From: an uncultured Flavobacteriales bacterium | Lineage (GTDB): Bacteria; Bacteroidota; Bacteroidia; Flavobacteriales_D; Crocinitomicaceae | Assembly: GCA_903879765.1 (NCBI GenBank) | Contig: CAIRMS010000239.1 | Coordinates: 1 to 8,279 of the forward strand | DNA: 8,279 nt | Direction: 5' to 3' | Part shown: positions 1 to 6,337 of the stretch, one piece after another | Layout: every line of letters starts with the position of its first letter | How positions within the stretch are numbered: the stretch's first letter is position 1 | Program-made: the position numbers and the translations under genes | Notes under the pieces: generated by a model | Told to the model about the DNA's origin: nothing | The model's database searches: none | Seen by the model: only the letters and a program-made list of their open reading frames with translations

Positions 1-1064
1 GTCCGGCTGGATTCGATGCTAACTTAAAGTGGGAAACGACAGCTAGTTACAATATTGGATTAGATTTTGGATTCAAAAACGACCGTATTTCTGGAAGCAT
101 CGATGTCTACAGAAAAGAAACAAGTGACTTATTAGCGACAGTTCCTGTTCCTGCTGGAACAAACTTCACGAACATGATCTTAACAAATGTTGGTGGAATG
201 AGAAACCAAGGTATTGAAGCAAGTTTGAACGTTGGACTTATTGCCAAAAAGAACACACGTTTAGATTGGTCCATCAATGCCACTTATAACGAAAACGAGG
301 TAACGAAACTTTCACTAGTAACTGATCCAAAATCACCAGGTGTATTAGTTGGTGGTATCGGTGGTGGTATTGGAAATACCATTCAAGTTCATCAAGTTGG
401 ATATGCAACCTTTACATACTTCGTATTGGATCAGCAATACGATACGGATGGTTCAATGATTCAAGTTGGAGAACAAGCAACGATCGATGTGAATAACGAT
501 GGAGTCATCAATACTTCTGATAAATGGAAAGATACACATGCGTATAAAGATGCAAACGGGGATGGAATCATCAATGTAGCAGATCGTTACTATGCTGGTC
601 AAGCAGCGCCAAAAGTATTCCTAGGAACAGCGCTAAACTTAACGTACAAAAAATGGTTTGCTGGATTCTCTATGAGAAGCGAACTTGGTGCTACAATCTA
701 TAACAATCTTCACTCAAACAGTGCTACATTCCAAACAATTGATGGTACGAAGAAGTACTTGAATAACATCAGTTCTTTGTACTACGAGAATGAGGTTCAG
801 AAAACAACAAACAACCAATTGTTATCTGACCATTACCTAGAGAAAGCAAACTTCTTACGTATGGACTTCGTGAACATTGGATACCACTTTGGCAAATTGA
901 AATTTACGGACAACAAGCTTGGATTGAATGCTAGCTTCACTGTTCAAAATGTATTTGTACTTACGAATTACCTAGGACAAGATCCTGAAGTGAATGGTGG
1001 AATTGACAACAATTTCTACCCACGTCCAAGAATGTATTCATTGAATTTGACATTTGATTTCTAA
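1..1064 (+). CDS. SusC/RagA-family TonB-dependent outer-membrane receptor, C-terminal part (5' end outside the window)
   Basis: This is the C-terminal barrel of a SusC-type TonB-dependent transporter, which imports oligosaccharides or peptides across the outer membrane under a SusD lid. The open frame runs in from the left edge (first full codon at base 3), so the ATG at 174 is an internal methionine. About 353 residues are visible, whereas complete SusC proteins have roughly 1000; the signal peptide, CPD-like domain and plug are missing. Family marks are LKWETTASYNIGLDFGF near the left edge, VPVPAGTNFTNMILTNVG, the glycine-rich GGIGGGIGNTIQ, DANGDGIINVADRYY followed by APKVFLG, FLRMDFVNIGY, and the final LNLTFDF with the terminal aromatic residue expected of barrels inserted by the BAM machinery. 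The SusD partner starts 11 bases downstream. Two Asp/Asn-rich loops (bases 486-521 and 549-584) occupy a site where I expect one. The substrate is unknown. The family call is firm. Confidence 0.96.
   Translation, partial: PAGFDANLKWETTASYNIGLDFGFKNDRISGSIDVYRKETSDLLATVPVPAGTNFTNMILTNVGGMRNQGIEASLNVGLIAKKNTRLDWSINATYNENEVTKLSLVTDPKSPGVLVGGIGGGIGNTIQVHQVGYATFTYFVLDQQYDTDGSMIQVGEQATIDVNNDGVINTSDKWKDTHAYKDANGDGIINVADRYYAGQAAPKVFLGTALNLTYKKWFAGFSMRSELGATIYNNLHSNSATFQTIDGTKKYLNNISSLYYENEVQKTTNNQLLSDHYLEKANFLRMDFVNIGYHFGKLKFTDNKLGLNASFTVQNVFVLTNYLGQDPEVNGGIDNNFYPRPRMYSLNLTFDF
486..584 (+). repeat. Pair of dockerin-like / EF-hand-like Asp-Asn loops inside the SusC gene
   Basis: Two 12-codon segments (486-521 and 549-584), 63 bases apart in the same frame, encode DVNNDGVINTSD and DANGDGIINVAD. 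Both fit the calcium-loop pattern DxNxDGxINxxD seen in dockerins and EF-hands. The DNA is also similar: the GATGGA-TCATCAAT core is shared. SusC proteins usually carry one DxNGDGxI loop before the conserved PKVxLGF strand. The second copy looks like a short local duplication, which is inference. Confidence 0.5.
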
Positions 1065-1075
1065 AATTGATAACT

Positions 1076-2650
1076 ATGAAAAAGATAATCGCTTTTACTT
1101 TTATTACGGCTTCCTTGTTATTGGTGTCATGTAATAAACAATTAAATCAATCACCTAAATACGGTTTAAATGCCGAAGCAGTTTATAGCAATCCAGATCA
1201 ATACATTAATGTATTGGCAAAATTGTATTCTGGAATGTCCATGACTGGAAATCAAGGTCCAGCTGGATCAGCAGATATTGCTGGAATTGACGAAGGATTC
1301 TCTGCTTACATCCGTGTATTGTGGAACCTTCAAGAACTTCCAACGGATGAAGCTATCTGTGGATGGAATGACCCAGGAATTCCAGATTTGAATAAATCAC
1401 AATGGAATGCAGATAACGTTTGGGTAAAAGGTATGTACTACCGTATATACTACCAAATCACCCTTTGTAATGAGTTTATTTGGCAAGCTCGCGAAGAGAA
1501 ATTAACCACTCGTGGATTCTCTGAAGCGAAAATGGCTGAAATTCGCACATTCCGTGAAGAAGCTCGTTTCTTACGCGCTTTGGCTTACTACCACGCAATG
1601 GACTTATTTGGAAATGTACCATTTGTAACGGAAAATGACCGTGTAGGTGCTTTCGAACCAGAGCAAATTCAACGTGCGGACTTATTCAAATACATCGAAG
1701 ATGAATTGAAAGCAGTAGAAACAACGTTGATGGATCCATCTGCTGTTCCTTACGGACGCGCATCAAAATCTGCGGCACATGCATTAATGGCAAAAATGTA
1801 CTTGAATGCGGAAGTGTATTTAGGTGCTGGAAATGACCGTTATTCAGAATGTTCAACTTACTGTGAGAAAGTGATTAATTCTGGTGCATTTATATTGGAT
1901 CCCAACTACCAAGACTTGTTCTTAGCTGATAACAATACATCACCGGAAATCATCTTCCCAATCGTTTACGACGGATTGTACGCGCAAACTTGGGGTGGAA
2001 CTACTTTCTTGGTTTGTGCTTCATTAGGTGGAAGTATGGTTGCTGCTGATTACGGTGTAAATGGCAAATGGGGTGGACTTCGTGCAACAGCGCCGTTTAT
2101 CGATAAATTTGCTGACACAACGCAAGATTCTCGTTGGATGTTCTATACAACAGGACAACAAAAAGAGATCACGAGTATGTCTACGTTTACTCATGGATAT
2201 GGAAATCCAAAGTTTAAAAACAAAACATCTACCGGTGGAAGCGCCTCAAACAATTCAGTTTCACCTCATACGGACATCGATTTCCCTTTATTCCGTTTAG
2301 GAGATGTGTATTTGATGTATGCTGAAGCGCAATTGCGTTTGGGTAATTCAGCTACAGCTGTTCAATACGTGAATTTCATCCGTGAGAGAGGATATGGAAA
2401 TTCTTCTTTCAATGTATCTACGTTGACTTTAGATGATATTCTTGATGAGCGTGCTCGCGAAATGCAGTGGGAGGCAACAAGAAGAACAGATTTAATCCGA
2501 TTTGGATACTTTGCAGGAGCAGATTATGTTTGGCCTTTTAAAGGTGGAGATGTAGCTGGAGTTGCAGTACCAACTTACGTGAATTTATACCCGATTCCAA
2601 CTGCGGATATCGTTTTAAATAGAAATTTGGAACAAAATCCAGGTTATTAA
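1076..2650 (+). CDS. SusD/RagB-family nutrient-binding outer-membrane lipoprotein
   Basis: This is a SusD-like lipoprotein of 524 residues, the surface lid that binds substrate and passes it to the adjacent SusC channel. I chose the ATG at 1076 over the TTG at 1067 because the signal peptide then begins MKKIIAFTF and reaches a lipobox LVSC with Cys19, the residue to be lipidated. The N-terminal SusD-like region is followed by the TPR-type helical core with the family signature FREEARFLRALAYYHAMDLFGNVPF (residues about 159-183, split by no gap). The C-terminal signature DERAREMQWEATRRTDLIRF spans residues about 457-476, and the protein ends in LYPIPTADIVLNRNLEQNPGY-like sequence typical of the family. 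Length is normal (about 450-600). It sits 11 bases after the SusC stop, and a terminator follows, so the two are co-transcribed. The upstream bases are A/T-rich with no Shine-Dalgarno site, as is common in Bacteroidota. The ligand cannot be inferred. Confidence 0.97.
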   Translation: MKKIIAFTFITASLLLVSCNKQLNQSPKYGLNAEAVYSNPDQYINVLAKLYSGMSMTGNQGPAGSADIAGIDEGFSAYIRVLWNLQELPTDEAICGWNDPGIPDLNKSQWNADNVWVKGMYYRIYYQITLCNEFIWQAREEKLTTRGFSEAKMAEIRTFREEARFLRALAYYHAMDLFGNVPFVTENDRVGAFEPEQIQRADLFKYIEDELKAVETTLMDPSAVPYGRASKSAAHALMAKMYLNAEVYLGAGNDRYSECSTYCEKVINSGAFILDPNYQDLFLADNNTSPEIIFPIVYDGLYAQTWGGTTFLVCASLGGSMVAADYGVNGKWGGLRATAPFIDKFADTTQDSRWMFYTTGQQKEITSMSTFTHGYGNPKFKNKTSTGGSASNNSVSPHTDIDFPLFRLGDVYLMYAEAQLRLGNSATAVQYVNFIRERGYGNSSFNVSTLTLDDILDERAREMQWEATRRTDLIRFGYFAGADYVWPFKGGDVAGVAVPTYVNLYPIPTADIVLNRNLEQNPGY

Positions 2651-2672
2651 TATTCAACGCGTTGATTGATGG

Positions 2673-2702
2673 AAAGGGGAGGTCTTCGGGTCTCCCTTTT
2701 TT
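2673..2702 (+). terminator. Intrinsic terminator of the susC-susD unit, TTCG tetraloop
   Basis: A 12-pair stem, AAAGGGGAGGTC (2673-2684) against GGTCTCCCTTTT (2689-2700), closes a TTCG loop on a C-G pair, the very stable cUUCGg tetraloop. It includes three G-T wobble pairs. The T run extends to 2702 on the + strand. It lies 22 bases after the SusD stop. On the - strand the hairpin is followed by CCATC rather than a T run, so it is a weaker stop for the converging barrel gene that ends at 2715, although no other hairpin is obvious for that gene. Confidence 0.9.
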
Positions 2703-2714
2703 ATTGCCTGAAAA

Positions 2715-3392
2715 TTAAAAGGTTTTATTGTAAGATAAACGAAGCAAGGGTTGATTTCCACTTGATCGCTGTCTAAGCCCAGCTTGAAGCTTTATTGATT
2801 GTTTTTTGGTAAGTTCTATTTCCATCCCTGCAAAATAACGCCATTGTACTGTTGCGCCACTAATAAGAACTTCAGAGGGCGTGTAAACGATAAGCGCATT
2901 CCAACGGTAAAAATGTTCTGCACTAAGGATCGGACTAAGAGGGAAGTCTTTCACATCGTATCTCAAGCTTAGTTTATTCCGCCAAATACTACTTGTTTGC
3001 TGTCCAACTTGTAATCCCCATTGTTGAACGCTCGACCAACTTAAGTTCAGTCTTTTTGGTCCAATGTCAAAGGCATCAAGAATGGAAAATTTAAAACCTA
3101 GTTGAATTCGTTGTGAAATTCGATCACCTGCTAATACCAATTGATCTCCCTTTTCATTTGTTGCCAAACGATAAGCCGCTTCTATTTGAAGACCATCCAT
3201 TAATTGCATTTGATGACTGGCATCAAGGTAAAGACGATCGAATCCAAGACCAAGATTTTGCCTATTTCCGATTCCGATTCCTGATGATTGTGTCTTACTC
3301 CATTTCTTTGTGATACCAGCATCCATCCATAAGCCAGTTTGACCAAATGAAAAACTACTCCATAAAAGAATTGGCAAAAGAATTTTTCTCAT
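2715..3392 (-). CDS. DUF2490-like outer-membrane beta-barrel protein
   Basis: The 225-residue product has a signal peptide, MRKILLPILLWSSFSFGQ, with likely cleavage near residue 18. The mature part has alternating polar and hydrophobic stretches typical of beta strands and ends in LRLSYNKTF, with a terminal phenylalanine as expected of BAM-inserted barrels. The layout resembles DUF2490 proteins of Bacteroidota: GLWMDAGITKKWSK at the N-terminus, paired strands such as IEAAYRLA and KLSLRYDVKDFPLSPILSAEHFYRWN in the middle, and the closing WRYFAGMEIELTKKQSIKL-type hairpin. DUF2490 has no established function. The start codon overlaps the stop of the upstream lipoprotein gene by one base (TAATG), which suggests translational coupling. 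It is the last gene of the four-gene unit and converges on susD. The family call is by eye and moderate; outer-membrane barrel location is more secure than the family name. Confidence 0.75.
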   Translation of the reverse strand: MRKILLPILLWSSFSFGQTGLWMDAGITKKWSKTQSSGIGIGNRQNLGLGFDRLYLDASHQMQLMDGLQIEAAYRLATNEKGDQLVLAGDRISQRIQLGFKFSILDAFDIGPKRLNLSWSSVQQWGLQVGQQTSSIWRNKLSLRYDVKDFPLSPILSAEHFYRWNALIVYTPSEVLISGATVQWRYFAGMEIELTKKQSIKLQAGLRQRSSGNQPLLRLSYNKTF

Positions 3393-4174
3393 TAAAAAAA
3401 TATTCCGAGTACTCCAGCGTTAACAATGCTTTTATTCTCAGTGATTACGACTGTTTTAGCTACCTCCTTGTGCATCTCCTCGTAGGGAGGCGACATACTT
3501 ATGACATATACTTTGTAGGTGCCCTTTTGTAAGTCAGAAAATATAAATTCTCCGAGTTGGTTGGTTCGAACATCTTGACTTGCATAGCTGTTTTCCCCAT
3601 AGCACAAGTAAACACGTTTTTCAGCCATGCTTATAACTCCAGTTTGTAGAAAGTCCGCTTCACCTTGAGTGGAAACATCTACAGCAAAGTTTGTCGTTCC
3701 GTTATCTGGATCAACTACATTTTTTCTGCTTTTCCAGCTCAATGTTAGAATGTCCTGTTGCAAAGATAAATTAGCGTTCAAAACTCCAACTGACTCTAAT
3801 TTTGTTTTAACCGCTTGAGCAATATCCACATTGGAATCACTATAGTTGAAAACAACTTGTAATCCCGTTCTTCCTTCAAGATTCGGATTCGCTGGAGAAA
3901 TCCAATTTGGATTCGAGAAATAGACATAGTAATTGGCTCCGATTGTGAGGTCATTCAATAAGAAATAGTCGCCATGTTCGAGTTGTGACCCTGAAGTAAA
4001 CGTGATGTGTTGGATTTCGTTTTTACCTTGTTCGAAATTTTGACCAGAAACAGATCCAGTAATGGCAGATGTCCCACCCGGACCTACATTTTTCTTTACA
4101 CATGCTGATTGAAAGAAAATAATGGCTGCGCCAACCGCAACGTAGACTAACTTAGTTTTTAATGATTTTTGCAT
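3392..4174 (-). CDS. Lipoprotein with a carboxypeptidase-regulatory-like domain split by an inserted module
   Basis: The 260-residue lipoprotein starts at the ATG at 4174: a basic N-region (MQKSLKTK), a hydrophobic core (VYVAVGAAIIFF) and a lipobox QSAC with Cys25. Upstream in-frame ATGs (4234, 4213) would put 20 or 13 polar residues before the signal peptide and lie deeper inside cotH. After the Cys, ITGSVSGQNF (38-47) looks like the first strand of a carboxypeptidase-regulatory-like beta sandwich. That fold resumes only at about 184-260 with KRVYLCYGENSY, VRTNQLGEFIFSDLQKGTYK and VYVIS, the usual series in small Bacteroidota lipoproteins. Between them (about 54-178) lies ITFTSGSQLEHGDYFLL, YYVYFSN, LEGRTGLQVVF, a helical DIAQAVKTKLE stretch and DNGTTNFAVDVSTQG, which resembles a module I know from phage-tail and adhesin-type proteins. 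The gene overlaps cotH by 23 bases and the barrel gene by one. No enzyme motif is visible; a binding or scaffolding role is inference. Confidence 0.85.
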   Translation of the reverse strand: MQKSLKTKLVYVAVGAAIIFFQSACVKKNVGPGGTSAITGSVSGQNFEQGKNEIQHITFTSGSQLEHGDYFLLNDLTIGANYYVYFSNPNWISPANPNLEGRTGLQVVFNYSDSNVDIAQAVKTKLESVGVLNANLSLQQDILTLSWKSRKNVVDPDNGTTNFAVDVSTQGEADFLQTGVISMAEKRVYLCYGENSYASQDVRTNQLGEFIFSDLQKGTYKVYVISMSPPYEEMHKEVAKTVVITENKSIVNAGVLGIFF

Positions 4175-6323
4175 AAATTCCGCTGATTGATTCAGTGATA
4201 AAGTAAATTCCATTGGCCAAATCGGAAAGGTCAACGGTGGTTTGTGAATGATGGATTGGGATGATTCGAATGATTTTCCCGGAAAAATCTCTCAATTCTA
4301 AGTTAGCATCGGTCGACATCCCGGAAATAGTAACAAAATCCTGAGTTGGATTGGGAATAATCTTTAACGCTCTATCTGGCGTTTCTACGGATAATGAGGC
4401 GCATGTTCCGAACATGTTCGCATCCATCCAAGCTGTACGAGCAAGGATCCAATTTTTCATATAAGTCAGCTCTTCCTGATATGTATTGCCAATAAAGTTA
4501 TTCGGCCAAACGTATACACCTAAAATCGGCCATCGATCATAATTTCTTTGAGCAGGTTCCTCAAGTACTGTCCCAAGTGAATCTAGGTAGTTCATTAATC
4601 GTTCATCACTGAGAATACTCGTACGCAAATCAATCCATCTACACTTTAGGTTGTTCGCAAATACGGAGTCTTGTAACATTCTATTGAGCCAAAATGGATT
4701 CATATTCGCGCCATTTCCTTGACATACTGAATTGAAATTAATTTCCCATCCGGACGTTTGTCCACCTTGACAGTAATTTGCATTTCCCCAGCCCAAATTA
4801 AAATCCCACAGTGGACCCGCATGAATTTTACCGCCTTCACTGACTCTTTTCTTATGCAAAAAAGTTGAAATGCGATACCCGTCAACATTCTTGGACAGCT
4901 CATTCATAATGAAAAAGTCAATAAAAGATAATTCATCAGAAAAAGCTCTAAAACCAATTTGTGGATCCGCGAAATTCACACTTTTTAATGCTGTTTCCCA
5001 ATTGTCTACATAGGATTTGATGTAGTTAAATTGATCGGGATGTAAAGTGTCAAGCTCTGGATCATGCATTTGATAATACATGGGGCCAGTACTTGGAGCC
5101 TGGGCTGTATAGGGTGATGTCCAAGCAATGACTCCACCGGAAGTCGTTTTATCAACTTTAATGATGTAGCCACCAGTTAACTCATTATTAAGGGTGTCGG
5201 TATAGTTTAAAGGATCAACATTTACTCTTCCTGGATTGATTTTAATGCGCTCCATCAAGACGTAGACGCCGATGTAAGAACCGTTTAGAATCACTTCACA
5301 TAACTTGGTTCTAGGCGCATATTGCCCCATTTGACGACCGAGATCATAGGTGAGTACGTTTCTAATTAATGTCTTATCTGTATATGGAGCATAAAGAATC
5401 CAGTCATTATCACTCGGCCAATCGAAAAGAGAAACGTTGTAATTAACAGAATCTGGTCCACGCGTTTCGAGGCCATACGATTTCATGGGAAATGAATTCG
5501 AGGATGAACCGCGTTTTTCAATGGCGATTTGACCATAGAATTCATTAAATGGATCAGAAATGTTGTTTATTTGGTTATCCCCATTGAAAATTATCCCCAT
5601 GGTGCCGTCAATTTTGGGTTCATCCGGAATATCAACGTTATAAGTATCAAGGACAACTATCGGTAAATTGGAGCTGGTCAAAATAAAAGGTGGTGTAAAC
5701 CAACTTGGAATGGGTCCGTAAGTGATGCTTGGATTATTGACTCCAACACTTAAGAAATTGCGGCAAGTAAAGTCTGTTGAATTCGCGAGTTGATTATGAA
5801 CTTCCACACAGAAAACATTTGTCCCATTCACCAAAAGTCCATTGAATTGGTTTTGGTTCAAGATGAGTTGATCTGGCTGTTGATTCTGATACAGTTTGGC
5901 TTCGTGTGAAATCGATGCCAGCTGATTGAATGTGGGTTGACCCGTCCCGGAAAGTCCATTTCGAGCGACCTCAGTACCGTTTAAATAAGCAACAAAACCA
6001 TCATCGTAATCAAAATGGAGCGCCATCGCAACGATTTCATTGATATTGACAATGTTAAATTCAATGCGCGTATACACAGAAACGGACGAACTAGGAATAA
6101 TCGTATTGTCATCACCATCCCCGTAGCCAAATCCGCCATTCCCCTGTAACCAGGAATTCACAGTAAATGAAGGATTGATCCATTCGGGTGAAGATGCCGC
6201 AGTAGGCACTTGATAATACCATGAACTATTATCTTTTACAATCGTTTCCCAATGATGCACTTGACTGTGTACAACAGTAAACAAAAGACATAAGAATAAA
6301 ATAGATACGCGAATAAATTTCAT
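4152..6323 (-). CDS. Secreted CotH-kinase-family protein with T9SS C-terminal sorting domain
   Basis: The 723-residue protein has a signal peptide (MKFIRVSILFLCLLFTVVHSQ, cleavage near residue 20). Next comes a beta-sandwich of about 25-198 with YTRIEFN, DYDDGFVAYLNGTEVAR and GTNVFCVEVHNQ, the lectin-like type often fused to CotH. The CotH domain spans about 220-640: DEPKIDGTMGIIF, YGQIAIEKRGSSSNSFPMKSY, NDWILYAPYTDKTLIRNVL, VILNGSYIGVYVLMERIK, GGYIIKVDK and HAGPLWDFNLGWGNANY (501-517). The C-terminus (about 647-723: IIPNPTQDFVTISG, DLSDLANGIYFI, KIIKN) is a type-A Por/T9SS sorting domain, which directs export across the outer membrane and usually anchoring or release at the surface. CotH of Bacillus phosphorylates spore-coat proteins; whether this protein is a kinase, and of what, is unknown. 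The WDFN form of the usual WDxD motif is, to my recollection, common in Bacteroidota. It starts 14 bases after lnt and its 3' end overlaps the lipoprotein gene. Confidence 0.93.
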   Translation of the reverse strand: MKFIRVSILFLCLLFTVVHSQVHHWETIVKDNSSWYYQVPTAASSPEWINPSFTVNSWLQGNGGFGYGDGDDNTIIPSSSVSVYTRIEFNIVNINEIVAMALHFDYDDGFVAYLNGTEVARNGLSGTGQPTFNQLASISHEAKLYQNQQPDQLILNQNQFNGLLVNGTNVFCVEVHNQLANSTDFTCRNFLSVGVNNPSITYGPIPSWFTPPFILTSSNLPIVVLDTYNVDIPDEPKIDGTMGIIFNGDNQINNISDPFNEFYGQIAIEKRGSSSNSFPMKSYGLETRGPDSVNYNVSLFDWPSDNDWILYAPYTDKTLIRNVLTYDLGRQMGQYAPRTKLCEVILNGSYIGVYVLMERIKINPGRVNVDPLNYTDTLNNELTGGYIIKVDKTTSGGVIAWTSPYTAQAPSTGPMYYQMHDPELDTLHPDQFNYIKSYVDNWETALKSVNFADPQIGFRAFSDELSFIDFFIMNELSKNVDGYRISTFLHKKRVSEGGKIHAGPLWDFNLGWGNANYCQGGQTSGWEINFNSVCQGNGANMNPFWLNRMLQDSVFANNLKCRWIDLRTSILSDERLMNYLDSLGTVLEEPAQRNYDRWPILGVYVWPNNFIGNTYQEELTYMKNWILARTAWMDANMFGTCASLSVETPDRALKIIPNPTQDFVTISGMSTDANLELRDFSGKIIRIIPIHHSQTTVDLSDLANGIYFITESISGIYAKIIKN

Positions 6324-6337
6324 TAAATCAAAGATAC

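Noticed and set aside
351..373. GGTGGT-rich stretch in the SusC gene as a DNA tandem repeat
   Set aside because: It encodes the conserved glycine-rich loop GGIGGGIGN of SusC proteins, so protein constraint explains it.
501..517. WDFN in place of WDxD as a sign of an inactive CotH domain
   Set aside because: To my recollection many Bacteroidota CotH-family proteins carry WDFN with the following GN, so the change is not evidence of decay in this copy.
1067..1075. TTG at 1067 as start of the SusD gene
   Set aside because: It adds only three residues (M-I-T) before an ATG at 1076 that gives a textbook lipoprotein signal peptide.
2061..2300. Open frame of 79 codons inside susD in another frame
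   Set aside because: It is embedded in a conserved gene on the same strand, with no support of its own.
3390..3400. Run of seven T residues (- strand) just before the TAATG junction as a frameshift site fusing the lipoprotein and the barrel protein
   Set aside because: One extra U, or a -1 slip, would join the frames, but the preceding base is A, so it is not a proper slippery heptamer. The barrel protein also has its own signal peptide, which would make no sense inside a fusion. Ordinary stop-start coupling explains the layout.
3113..3532. Short + strand open frames opposite the barrel and lipoprotein genes
   Set aside because: They lie fully within well-supported - strand genes and show no signal peptide, domain or independent context.
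4175..4234. Upstream in-frame ATGs (4234 and 4213) as starts of the lipoprotein gene
   Set aside because: They would add 20 or 13 polar residues before a clear signal peptide and extend the overlap with cotH; the ATG at 4174 fits better.
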